Below are positions 9,392-17,906 of a DNA stretch of 64,000 nt, piece by piece. The notes below the pieces were generated by a model that ran no database searches, was not told the origin of the DNA, and was given only the letters and a program-made list of their open reading frames with translations. The DNA is from Demequina sp. NBRC 110055. GTDB taxonomy: Bacteria > Actinomycetota > Actinomycetes > Actinomycetales > Demequinaceae. Both the position numbers and the translations under genes were made by a program. The first letter of the stretch is position 1. The number at the start of each line of letters is the position of its first letter. Where the stretch lies: the NCBI RefSeq assembly GCF_002090135.1, contig NZ_BBRL01000010.1, positions 1 through 64,000 of the forward strand. The letters are read 5' to 3'.

Positions 9392-10183
9392 TCATGAAAG
9401 ACCAGCCACACCTAGGTACCAATTTGTGACGGGCACTCCAGCAACTAGGCCCGTCCAGGTGCCCGCGAACATCCAGGGACCGAAGGGTATGGCCACACCG
9501 TGCCGGCGACGCGTTGTCGCCATCACAACCAGTCCCACGATCGAGCCCCAGAAGAAGGCCGCGATCGCACCGACAAAGAATTGTGGCCAACCAAACCATG
9601 CAAGTACGGCACCTAATGAAGGAGCGAGCTTGACGTCTCCCAAGCCCATCCCCTTCGGTATTACAAGCCATGCCATGAGGTAGAAAGCGCCCAAGCCCAG
9701 GGCACCGATCGAAGCTCGAAGAAGTGCGCCCGTGTCGCCATGCAGCCACGACGCCAATGCAATGCAGACCAATGTGGCGAGGGCAAAGGCGGCCGTCAGG
9801 GTATTGGGGAGACGTCTCACTTCGAGATCGATCGCACTTAACACCACGGTGAAGAAAACGACCGAGAGCAGCAAAGGCAGTTCTGGGGAGACTCCTGTGA
9901 CCCAGACGCACAGCGCGAATGCGACCCCCATGATGGCCTCGATCACCGGATACCTGTAGCTGATCGGCGCACTGCAGTCGTAGCATCTGGCACGGAGCAC
10001 GAGCCATCCCACAAGGGGAACGTTATGCCGCGCACGAATCCGATGCCCGCACTGCGGACAAGCGCTCGGAGGAGCCACCACAGAACCGCCCGACGGAATC
10101 CTCGCGATTACGACATTCGCAAAGCTCCCTAATAAAAGACCGAAAATCCCTGCACCGCTTAAAATTAGGAGGTTCAACGACAA
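9392..10183 (-). CDS. pilD: Prepilin peptidase / N-methyltransferase
   Basis: Bifunctional aspartic protease (A24 family) that cleaves type IV prepilin leaders and methylates the new N-terminal residue. Visible features are an N-terminal methyltransferase-type domain with two CxxC zinc motifs (CPQC and CYDC), the first catalytic Asp in AIDLEVRRLPN (about residue 117) and the second in MGLGDVKLAPSLG (about residue 184), plus eight or so membrane helices. Translation seems to begin at a TTG two bases after the stop of the PilX-like gene. It is the only prepilin peptidase in the window and should process the four prepilin-like proteins encoded upstream. Confidence 0.93.
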   Translation of the reverse strand: MSLNLLILSGAGIFGLLLGSFANVVIARIPSGGSVVAPPSACPQCGHRIRARHNVPLVGWLVLRARCYDCSAPISYRYPVIEAIMGVAFALCVWVTGVSPELPLLLSVVFFTVVLSAIDLEVRRLPNTLTAAFALATLVCIALASWLHGDTGALLRASIGALGLGAFYLMAWLVIPKGMGLGDVKLAPSLGAVLAWFGWPQFFVGAIAAFFWGSIVGLVVMATTRRRHGVAIPFGPWMFAGTWTGLVAGVPVTNWYLGVAGLS

Positions 10184-10185
10184 CC

Positions 10186-11829
10186 CTACTGTTCCCGTAG
10201 ATAATTCAGATTGAAATCCTCAATACTGGGCTCGACTGCGTCGTCATCTACGCGCCGGAAATCCAGGTAGAAACCGGACGAGAACTGTGAGCGGCACGAG
10301 TAAACCTGGCCCCCGAGCACGAAATTGGACCTGCCCACCTGGAATGTTCCGGGGGTGTAAGCAAGAACAGAGATCTGGGGACTCTGATTCCAGCTGCCCG
10401 AACTCAACTGAAAGCCACCACTTGACGTGCTTGCATTTGGCACCGTCGCCGGACACCCCGTGAACGTTACAGGAGCTGTGTCGATCAGATAGAGGTTGTG
10501 ATCCCCGCCGTCGACCGAGTTGATTGTAATGTTGCCATTTCCATAGAAATAGTTTCCCAGCAAAGCAAGGTCCGCGGAGAGGTTAATGGTGAGGCCACCG
10601 TAATCTCCGAGAAGAATTCCGGATGAACAGACTGACGTCGTGTCGATGGTGGTGTCCTCTGTGACGGTGATAACTGCAGAACCATTCCACGGATGGTTGC
10701 GACATTGATTGCCGTCGATTCGACGGCCATTGCTCACCGAACCAGGAGAGACCCCCGACATCGTGTCCCAAGCGACTTGGCGCCAAGTCGTGAAAGGAGA
10801 CGATGCAGGCGTGAGGACCTCGAACGGGCTCGCCTCAGGTATCGACAGCCCCGCGACATTCATCGTGACGGCGTCTCCGCTACCATCTGCGCACGATGCT
10901 GGGATGCCGTTGCGGCCCGGGTAGCGCGAGAAACCGCTCCAGTTGGTATTCGGAGCGTGGCGGGGATAAGCACAGTACGCCTCGATTTTTCCACCGGCTC
11001 GCACTGTTCCTGCGACGTCTATGTGCTGTGTATTACTCCCGGCATCGAAGTTGCCATACGTCGTACTGAGGTTGTGCACGATGTTGCCGCCCACCACCAG
11101 GTCACCGCCCACATTCGGGTTCGATCCAGCACCGATGTTGTACTGAATGTTCCCTGCAACATAGGCATTGCGCGTCACACGACAGTTACTATCCGTCCAC
11201 AGTACGTTTCCGTGGACAATAAGGTCACCCTGAATGGGAAAACCGGATGGGCAGGTGAAATCGCCGTCGGTGTAGACGCCAGCATCGCCATCAGAGGAAT
11301 AGATACCCGCAATTCCTGCAGACGCGATCGCGACGTCACCGCGCACTGCATGCTCGAACCGCGGCGGATTTGCGGCGCGGGTCCACATCGCTTCGAGCAC
11401 TTCTACATCTCCCTGCGAGTAACCGGCGGCGCCTGGCTGATCGGCATGACCCGTCGAGACGATGCGATAGGCGACATCGGTGGGGAGCGGGCACCGATTG
11501 ACGAACGCGCCCGATGCAGTCGCACGGCTCTGCACGACGGCCTCAAAACTTGGGCGGCCCGAGGGGCTCGAATACGTCAAGGTCCCATCGGCACCGGCCA
11601 CGACAACGTCGTCGCATCTATCGTTGACGATCTGGACCGCAAGCGCATCAATGCCTGCTTCCGCGGCTGCCTGGGATTCAACCGAAGCGCGACTTTGCGT
11701 GGAGAAAACAGCTCCGAAGACCGCGGAAGAGGCGATGGTGACAATGACGACACCCATGACAACGATCAGCCCCAGCACCATGACCAGAGCTTGTCCTTCA
11801 TCTGACGACTTCATGCGTGTTAGAAGCAC
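10186..11829 (-). CDS. PilX-like pilus protein with repeat-rich ectodomain
   Basis: A 547-residue protein with a PilX-type N-terminus (SSDEGQALVMVLGLIVVMG then a helix with QAAAEAGIDALA) and a long extracytoplasmic part. Residues about 165-300 contain a series of short GD/GN-spaced strands (VRGDVAIA, IQGDLIVHGNVLW, VGGDLVVGGNIVH, VAGTVRAGGKIE) resembling the beta-helical repeats of bactofilins and pilus-tip proteins. A GTG at 11829 with GAGGG five bases upstream is the best-supported start; it overlaps the preceding gene by 10 bp. An ATG at 11814 is the alternative. It may be a tip adhesin or non-cleaved minor pilin-like subunit. Confidence 0.75.
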   Translation of the reverse strand: MLLTRMKSSDEGQALVMVLGLIVVMGVVIVTIASSAVFGAVFSTQSRASVESQAAAEAGIDALAVQIVNDRCDDVVVAGADGTLTYSSPSGRPSFEAVVQSRATASGAFVNRCPLPTDVAYRIVSTGHADQPGAAGYSQGDVEVLEAMWTRAANPPRFEHAVRGDVAIASAGIAGIYSSDGDAGVYTDGDFTCPSGFPIQGDLIVHGNVLWTDSNCRVTRNAYVAGNIQYNIGAGSNPNVGGDLVVGGNIVHNLSTTYGNFDAGSNTQHIDVAGTVRAGGKIEAYCAYPRHAPNTNWSGFSRYPGRNGIPASCADGSGDAVTMNVAGLSIPEASPFEVLTPASSPFTTWRQVAWDTMSGVSPGSVSNGRRIDGNQCRNHPWNGSAVITVTEDTTIDTTSVCSSGILLGDYGGLTINLSADLALLGNYFYGNGNITINSVDGGDHNLYLIDTAPVTFTGCPATVPNASTSSGGFQLSSGSWNQSPQISVLAYTPGTFQVGRSNFVLGGQVYSCRSQFSSGFYLDFRRVDDDAVEPSIEDFNLNYLREQ

Positions 11830-12377
11830 GGCGAACCCTCGGTTTCACTTTGAACTCGCTTGGTCACCGACGTGTCGATTCGGGTGTCGACACCCCATTG
11901 CGTTGTCACGGTCGCGAAGTTGACATCGACTCGTTGCCCGTCGATCGTCGTAAAAGGTACATCCGCCGATACTTCTCGCGCATAGACGGGCCACGACTGC
12001 GCGCCGCCGGCAGTGCTAGCGACCGCTGTATCGGAGGAGATGTGCCGAAGTACTGCGCTTACGTCGTCGTAATACCAGCCACGACACACGTACCGGCCCG
12101 ATGAGGGCGTACCTTCCCACGTACGAGTGCGCAACACATCGCCTCCAGTCTCAATTCTGAACGCGGCGGCGTAGCGCACGTCATAGGCGATGGCGGCAGA
12201 CGCATTTTGAGCGTCGCCCGCGCGGGTGGTGGTCTGTGTCACCCCGCTCTGCGTGCGGAAGCCGTTGATCATGAGCATGGCAACCATCGTGAACACGATG
12301 GCAAACAGAAACATGTACACGAGCAGCTCGACCAGTGTGAAGCCCTCGTCAGAGGATACGCGCGGCGGCAGGGTCAT
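11820..12377 (-). CDS. PilW-like minor prepilin
   Basis: The N-terminus DEGFTLVELLVYMFLFAIV is a class III type IV prepilin signal: cleavage after Gly, Phe at +1 and Glu at +5, followed by the hydrophobic polymerisation helix. The 185-residue protein has a cysteine pair (YVCRGWYY and the terminal SPCF) that could close a C-terminal D-region loop. It sits between the PilV-like and PilX-like genes in a standard minor pilin cassette order. Confidence 0.85.
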   Translation of the reverse strand: MTLPPRVSSDEGFTLVELLVYMFLFAIVFTMVAMLMINGFRTQSGVTQTTTRAGDAQNASAAIAYDVRYAAAFRIETGGDVLRTRTWEGTPSSGRYVCRGWYYDDVSAVLRHISSDTAVASTAGGAQSWPVYAREVSADVPFTTIDGQRVDVNFATVTTQWGVDTRIDTSVTKRVQSETEGSPCF

Positions 12378-12381
12378 GCGA

Positions 12382-12864
12382 TTACCCCAGTCCCGGCACA
12401 GCGATCAAAGTGGTCACATCCGCGATGTCGGACGCGTCATCGCCGTCCGAGCGTACAGAGACCGTGAAGTTTAGGACTTGGGGCGTTCCATCAACGCACC
12501 AGCTATCGAGGACACCGTCGAGATCGTCGTCGCCGGGTCCACCGGAGGGTGCGACAAGATAGGAGTCGGCTTCCGCTTCGGTCGGGGACTGAGAAACGGT
12601 ATAGGGCGTGCCGCGACCGTCCACCGTTGACGTCGGAGCACTCGCCAAGAATTCCCGAAACGACTCGCAGCTCCCAGAGGCATCGCGAGCAGCCTCGATG
12701 CGGCCGGCTGCCACCTGGGATGCAGACGCAGTCGTTGACGTGTTCGCCGAGACCTGCAGGGAGAGGATGAGCGCCGGAACCAGTGCGACAGCCAGTATGC
12801 CGAAGAGCAAAATCGACACTAAAGCCTCGGCGATGCCGAAGCCTTCGTCCTTGTCATCGGGCAT
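12382..12864 (-). CDS. PilV-like minor prepilin
   Basis: The ATG at 12864 has a strong GGAGGGG site six bases upstream, giving a 160-residue protein; a longer frame upstream lacks this support and runs into the pilA hairpin. The prepilin signal reads DEGFGIAEALVSILLFGIL, with Gly at -1 and Glu at +5 but an atypical +2 to +4 (Gly-Ile-Ala) instead of Thr-Leu-Val. Two cysteines (SCESF and SWCVDG) may form a disulfide. It is probably a minor pilin in the initiation complex. Confidence 0.82.
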   Translation of the reverse strand: MPDDKDEGFGIAEALVSILLFGILAVALVPALILSLQVSANTSTTASASQVAAGRIEAARDASGSCESFREFLASAPTSTVDGRGTPYTVSQSPTEAEADSYLVAPSGGPGDDDLDGVLDSWCVDGTPQVLNFTVSVRSDGDDASDIADVTTLIAVPGLG

Positions 12865-12897
12865 TCTCACCCCTCCCCATCCATATCCAAGTCGAGA

Positions 12898-12931
12898 GGG
12901 TGTGGTGGCGGCACTTGCCGCCACCACACCC
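12898..12931 (-). terminator. Strong stem-loop between pilA and minor pilin genes
   Basis: A perfect ~15-bp stem (arms 12898-12912 and 12917-12931, loop ACTT) lies 13 bp after the pilA stop. There is no clear T-tract behind it, so it is more likely a partial attenuator and mRNA 3'-end stabiliser than a full terminator, allowing much more pilA than minor pilin expression. Confidence 0.7.
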
Positions 12932-12944
12932 AGTTCGCTATTGG

Positions 12945-13361
12945 CTAGCTCGCACGCGCCGTCGTGCAGGTACCGTCGTCGTAGATAGCACCATTGACGT
13001 CAGTCGAGACCGCGTCCAGGTTGCCGCCGTCGTACGTGATGGACATGCAGGGGTCGCCAGCAGCATCAACCGAAAGAGCAGCCGTGTTGCCAGGGCTGGA
13101 GACAAACCCGATCGGAGAGTCTGCAGCGAGCGTCTCGGTGGGGTTTTCAGTGATCCAGCTCGCTACTGCGACACGGTAGTTCGCGAGGTCCGCCTCCGCT
13201 GCCGAATCACGCGCGCTCGCCTGCTGGTTCAGGTACAGCGGAATGGCGATCGCGGCGAGGATGCCGATGATGATGATGACTACGAGAAGCTCGACCAGCG
13301 TGAAGCCCTTGTCGTTCTCTTCCAAGCGCTCCTGGAGGCGCTCCTGAATCTTCTTGATCAT
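12945..13361 (-). CDS. pilA: Major type IV pilin
   Basis: The ATG at 13361, preceded by GAGGGA, gives a 138-residue prepilin with a charged leader (IKKIQERLQERLEENDKG), then FTLVELLVVIIIIGILAAIA with Glu at +5. After the helix (NQQASARDSAAEADLANYRVAVASWI) comes a short globular domain with a cysteine pair (DPCMSI and DGTCTT). This is the canonical short pilin of Gram-positive type IVa systems. It has a 88-bp upstream gap after pilC, which may hold its own promoter, and a strong hairpin immediately downstream. Confidence 0.95.
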   Translation of the reverse strand: MIKKIQERLQERLEENDKGFTLVELLVVIIIIGILAAIAIPLYLNQQASARDSAAEADLANYRVAVASWITENPTETLAADSPIGFVSSPGNTAALSVDAAGDPCMSITYDGGNLDAVSTDVNGAIYDDGTCTTARAS

Positions 13362-13449
13362 GTGAGTTCCCTCATATTCCTGTTCATTGCTATGTGTCAA
13401 TGCCCCAGTGGGGCTCTCCACCACGGCGAAGCCATGGAGAAGTCTGTGG

Positions 13450-14679
13450 CTAACCGATCAGCTCGAAAACGTTGAAGATCGGTAGATAGAGCGCGATCAC
13501 CATGGTGCCGATCAACCCGCCAAGGACGGCAATCATGATCGGCTCGATAAGGCTGGTGAGCTGCTCCGTAGTCGACTCGACTTCTTGGTCGTAGAAGTCC
13601 GCAATCTTGTCGAGCATGGTGTCCAGAGCGCCGGTATCCTCACCAACCGCGATCATCTGCACGACCATCGGGGGAAAAGCCCCTTGGCCCGCGAGCGGCT
13701 TGGCAAGCGACTCTCCCCGCCGCACGGAGTCTTGTACTGCCCGGGTAGCATCCTCGACCACAATGTTTCCCGACGCCTCTCCCACGATGTCTAGCGCCTG
13801 CAGGATTGGCACTCCTGCTCGCACCATCGCCCCGAAGTTTCGAGCGAAGCGCGCGACAGCAATCTTCTGGACGAGCGAACCGAATACCGGAGCCCTCAAG
13901 GTCCACGGCTGGTATGCCCGGCGTACCGACTCCTTGTGCTTGTTCTTGCGCCACCAGACGGTGAAGACGATGATCGCGATGATCAACACGGGCGCGACGA
14001 CCACCATGGCGTCCGACAAGTACACAAGCAACTGGGTGAGGAATGGTAGTTCACCACCGAGATTCTCAAACATCGTGGCGAAGACCGGAACGATGAAGAT
14101 CAGCATGGCCGCGGTCGCGAGAATGGCAATACAGAAGACGACGACGGGGTAGGTCATCGCGGACTTGATCTTCCCTCGGAGCTTCACTTCGTTCTCGAAG
14201 TTCTCGGCAATCGACACGAGGACGTCGTCGAGAAATCCGCCGATCTCTCCCGCTCGCACCATGTTGATCATGATCGGTGGGAAGGTCTGGGGGTGACGAC
14301 CGATCGCCCGCGAAAAGGCGCTGCCGGTCTCCACATCACTGCGAACCTCGCCGAGAACCCTTTGCAGAGCCTTGTTCTCTGTCTGATCAGCAAGAATGCT
14401 CAATGCTCGCAGCAGAGAGAGCCCTGCTGAGATCATGGTCGATAGTTGCCGAGCCATGATCGCGATGTCCTTGAGCGTGATGCGTTCGCCCAACCCAGGA
14501 ATGGTGATCTCGGCGTTAAGGCCCTTTCCGCCAGCCTCATCTACAGCAAGCGGGGTGAGGCCGCGCTCGCGAAGACGCGTCGCTACAACGTCGGGCGAAG
14601 GTGCCTCCATCGACGCCTTGTGGACCTTGCCTGCGTGATCACGCGCAGTGAACGCGTATTCCTTCGTCGCGGTTGCCAT
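13450..14679 (-). CDS. pilC: Type IV pilus inner-membrane platform protein
   Basis: Polytopic assembly platform (GspF/PilC family) on which PilB and PilT act. From the ATG at 14679, preceded by GAGGAGAG, the protein has 409 residues; about 30 further upstream codons are open but lie over the pilT end. Two homologous T2SSF domains are visible, each with the hallmark LxxGLSLLRAL / RAGVPILQALDI helix and the MVRAGEIGG / MIAVGEDTGALD signature, and three membrane helices. It sits between pilT and pilA. Confidence 0.95.
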   Translation of the reverse strand: MATATKEYAFTARDHAGKVHKASMEAPSPDVVATRLRERGLTPLAVDEAGGKGLNAEITIPGLGERITLKDIAIMARQLSTMISAGLSLLRALSILADQTENKALQRVLGEVRSDVETGSAFSRAIGRHPQTFPPIMINMVRAGEIGGFLDDVLVSIAENFENEVKLRGKIKSAMTYPVVVFCIAILATAAMLIFIVPVFATMFENLGGELPFLTQLLVYLSDAMVVVAPVLIIAIIVFTVWWRKNKHKESVRRAYQPWTLRAPVFGSLVQKIAVARFARNFGAMVRAGVPILQALDIVGEASGNIVVEDATRAVQDSVRRGESLAKPLAGQGAFPPMVVQMIAVGEDTGALDTMLDKIADFYDQEVESTTEQLTSLIEPIMIAVLGGLIGTMVIALYLPIFNVFELIG

Positions 14680-14695
14680 CTCGTCGACTCTCTCC

Positions 14696-16051
14696 TCAGG
14701 CCCTTTGCCCGGCTCGGCCGCAAAGACGTGTGAACTCCTCGAAGGAATGGCAAACATCGACGGCATCGTCATAGGTCACCACGCCAGACTTCACCAGTTC
14801 TGCCAGGTGTTGGTCCATTGCCTGCATCCCCAGAGCAGCGCCTGCTTGCATCGCAGTGTGGATCTGGTGGGTCTTGCCCTCACGAATGAGGTTACGAATG
14901 CCGGGGTTGGCCACCATTAATTCGACCGCAACCGCGCGCCCAGGACCGTCGCCGCGCGGCAAGAGCGTTTGACACACAACGCCTTGGATCGCAGATGCTA
15001 GCTGAGTGCGTACTTGACCCTGCTGCTCCGCCGGGAACACGTCGATCACGCGGTCGATGGTCTGAGCTGCGTCCTGAGTGTGCAGGGTGGCGAAGACTAG
15101 GTGACCCGTCTCTGCAGCGGTCAGGGCAACCTGAATTGTCTCGAGGTCGCGCAACTCACCAATCAGGATGACGTCTGGGTCCTGGCGCAACACATGCTTA
15201 AGCGCTGTGGCGAATGACTTCGTGTCGGCGCCCACCTCACGCTGGTTGATCAGCGACCTCTTGTGCCGGTGAAGAAACTCGATGGGGTCCTCGACCGTCA
15301 TAATGTGTCCGCTGCGAGAGCGGTTCGCGAGATCGATGAGTGAGGCAAGGGTGGTGGACTTGCCCGAACCTGTGGGTCCCGTGACGAGAACTAAGCCGCG
15401 GGCGAGGTAAGCGAATTTTGAAACCGCCTCCGGTACGCCGAGCGATTCGAGCGGCTTGATTTCGTAAGGAATCACACGGAACGCCGCGCCGACGGCGTTG
15501 CGCTGGCGGTAGAGGTTGACGCGGAACCGGGACTCACCGATCAACGAATACGAGAAGTCCAGCTCGAGCTGCTCGTCAAACGTCTCGCGCTGTTTTTGGG
15601 TGATGACAGAAAACAGTGAGCGTTGGATACCCTCGGGCGTTTGGCGGGGCATGCCTTCGATCGGCTGCAGCGCGCCATCGACTCGCATCATCGGCGGGGC
15701 GCCCGATGTGATGTGCAAATCAGATGCGCCGGCTGCGAGCATCGCACGTAAGGCGCCCTGGAGGTCCAGGTCGCCTTCCTGAGCTCCGGGAGCGACACCT
15801 AATCGGGCGCCGCCGCCAGGTGAAGGCCGCACCCCGCCTGTAGGTACGCCCACCGGCGGCCGTAGGTGCTGCGTGCCCCCACTAGGAGCTCCATGGGGTG
15901 CGCCGGCAGCCTGACCTGAAACGCGGCCTGCGCCCGTCGCCGACGTCAATGGCGTGGCTTGCTGGGGTGATGGCGCCGCTGCGGGACGGGCCGCGGGCGT
16001 CGGAAAATCTTCCGGCCGCTCGGGCAGGTCCTCGGGCATGAAAGACGTCAT
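14696..16051 (-). CDS. pilT: Type IV pilus retraction ATPase
   Basis: Hexameric secretion ATPase of the PilT clade powering pilus depolymerisation. Residues 95-451 hold the PAS-like N-terminal domain and RecA-like domain with Walker A GPTGSGKST (225-233), the Asp box ILIGELRDLETIQ and the His box HLVFATLHT. The first ~95 residues are an unusual Pro/Ala/Gly-rich, probably disordered extension absent from typical ~350-residue PilT. A GAGGGAAG site supports the ATG at 16051. Its presence next to pilB implies retractile pili, with possible twitching or DNA uptake. Confidence 0.93.
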   Translation of the reverse strand: MTSFMPEDLPERPEDFPTPAARPAAAPSPQQATPLTSATGAGRVSGQAAGAPHGAPSGGTQHLRPPVGVPTGGVRPSPGGGARLGVAPGAQEGDLDLQGALRAMLAAGASDLHITSGAPPMMRVDGALQPIEGMPRQTPEGIQRSLFSVITQKQRETFDEQLELDFSYSLIGESRFRVNLYRQRNAVGAAFRVIPYEIKPLESLGVPEAVSKFAYLARGLVLVTGPTGSGKSTTLASLIDLANRSRSGHIMTVEDPIEFLHRHKRSLINQREVGADTKSFATALKHVLRQDPDVILIGELRDLETIQVALTAAETGHLVFATLHTQDAAQTIDRVIDVFPAEQQGQVRTQLASAIQGVVCQTLLPRGDGPGRAVAVELMVANPGIRNLIREGKTHQIHTAMQAGAALGMQAMDQHLAELVKSGVVTYDDAVDVCHSFEEFTRLCGRAGQRA

Positions 16052-16141
16052 CGCACTTCCCTCAACTTCTCGACGGAGCCCCTCGCACCGCCGACGCAGA
16101 CACTATCGGCATCTGATTGCAGGCACATTAACCGAAACGCG

Positions 16142-17809
16142 CTATTTGACCACACGGAGCAGCTCCTCCACCGACGTGGTGCCATCGAGCACCTTCGCCC
16201 AACCGTCCATCAGGAGCGTCTCCATGCCGTTCTCGTGCGCGGCACGAGCGATCTCGGCCGACGAGGCACGCGCCACAGCAAGTCGCTCGATCTCCTCGTT
16301 GATACTCATGACCTCGTGGAGCGCCACGCGACCTCGGTATCCGGTACCGGAGCAGCGCTGGCACCCCTCGGGGCGCAGTACCGTCGGGAGCGGTGTGCCA
16401 GGCACCCACCCCACGTTGACGGGGATCTCGGCCTCGGACTCGATCTGGTACTGCACGGCACAGTGAGAGCACAGTCGGCGCGCCAGACGCTGGGCCACCA
16501 CACAGTCGACAGCGGAGCCCACGAGGAACGGCTCGATGTCCATCTCGATCAAGCGCGTCAGTGCCGAGGGCGCGTCGTTGGTGTGCAGCGTCGACAGTAC
16601 CAAGTGACCGGTGAGCGCCGCCTCGATGGCAATCTGTGCCGTCTCGCCATCGCGCACCTCACCGAGGAGGACCACATCAGGGTCGGCACGCAGGATGGAC
16701 CGCAGCGCAGACGCAAACGTCAGTCCCGCCTTCGGGTTCACCTGCACCTGGTTGATGCCGGGGATGCGGTACTCGACCGGGTCCTCGACCGTGATCACGT
16801 TGATCTCGGGCCGAGCGATCTGGTTGAGCGTCGCATACAGCGTGGTCGACTTGCCCGAACCAGTCGGACCTGTGACGAGAATCATGCCGTACGGCTTGGT
16901 GAAGTTCTTCGAGTACGCCTCGTAGTTCTTCTGTCGAATGCCTAGATCCTCGAGCTCGAGCGTCGCCGTCGAGTTGTCGAGGATACGCATGACGACCTTC
17001 TCGCCCCACACCGTCGGCAGCGTCGCGACACGGAGGTCGACCTTCTTGCCGTTGTGCGAGACCGACAGACGGCCGTCCTGCGGCTTGCGCCGCTCGGCAA
17101 TATCGATGTCCGCCATGATCTTGATGCGCGAGATGACGCCGCCCTGGATTGCCTTGGGCGCGTTCTGCATCTCGTGCAGCACGCCGTCGATGCGGTAGCG
17201 CACACGAACGTCGCGTTCCTGGGGCTCGATGTGGATATCCGAGGCGCGGTCCTGGATGGCCTGCGTGATGAGCAGGTTGACGAAGCGCACGATGGGCGCG
17301 TCGTCCTCGACCGCCGTCGACATGTCGGACAGGTCGGCGGCGTCGGCCTCTTCGTTGATAGCGCCCTGGAGTTCGCTGAGCTCGGCATCGGACCGGCAGT
17401 AGCGATCGATGGCGTTCAGAACGTCGTCGTGCGACGCCACCACCGGCAGGATCTGCATGCGTGTGATGGTGCGGATGTCGTCGACGGCCACCACGTTGCC
17501 GGGGTTCGACATTGCGATCTTGAGGATGTCGCCGTCGATCTGGATGGGCAGCGCCGCGTGACGACGACAGACCGTGTCCGGCACCAAGGCGACGGCGGCG
17601 CGGTCCACCGGGAAGTCACCCAGCTCGACGAACTCCATGCCCACCTGGTTGGCGAGCGCGCGAACCAGTTGACCCTCGGAGATCATCCCCATCTCGACGA
17701 GGGTGCGGCCCAGCGAGGCACCACGAGAGCGCTGCTCATCGATGGCGTCCATCAACTGGTCCTCAGTGAGGACGCCGTCCTCCATGAGGATGGCACCAAG
17801 CTGCTTCAC
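16142..17809 (-). CDS. pilB: Type IV pilus assembly ATPase
   Basis: Extension motor of the pilus. The 555 residues comprise an MshEN/GspE_N region (about 1-140), then the ATPase core with Walker A GPTGSGKST (314-322), an Asp box (VVLLGEVRDGETAQ), His box (HLVLSTLHT) and a zinc-binding pair of CxxC motifs (CSHC and CQRC) near residues 445-485, all diagnostic of GspE/PilB rather than PilT. The GTG start at 17809 has GAGGGG six bases upstream. First gene of the pilus cluster, 90 bp upstream of pilT. Confidence 0.95.
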   Translation of the reverse strand: MKQLGAILMEDGVLTEDQLMDAIDEQRSRGASLGRTLVEMGMISEGQLVRALANQVGMEFVELGDFPVDRAAVALVPDTVCRRHAALPIQIDGDILKIAMSNPGNVVAVDDIRTITRMQILPVVASHDDVLNAIDRYCRSDAELSELQGAINEEADAADLSDMSTAVEDDAPIVRFVNLLITQAIQDRASDIHIEPQERDVRVRYRIDGVLHEMQNAPKAIQGGVISRIKIMADIDIAERRKPQDGRLSVSHNGKKVDLRVATLPTVWGEKVVMRILDNSTATLELEDLGIRQKNYEAYSKNFTKPYGMILVTGPTGSGKSTTLYATLNQIARPEINVITVEDPVEYRIPGINQVQVNPKAGLTFASALRSILRADPDVVLLGEVRDGETAQIAIEAALTGHLVLSTLHTNDAPSALTRLIEMDIEPFLVGSAVDCVVAQRLARRLCSHCAVQYQIESEAEIPVNVGWVPGTPLPTVLRPEGCQRCSGTGYRGRVALHEVMSINEEIERLAVARASSAEIARAAHENGMETLLMDGWAKVLDGTTSVEELLRVVK

Positions 17810-17906
17810 GTATTACCCCTCAGCGAAATGTTTCGAACGAAGGGTATATCGACCGCGCCTTGAATGAGAAGGACCTCAGACTTACTGTGATACTTCCGAC
17901 ACGCGG

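Noticed and set aside
13362..13449. A TTGACA-like -35 element before pilA
   Set aside because: A matching -10 would fall on the ribosome binding site, leaving no room for a leader; not convincing as a promoter.
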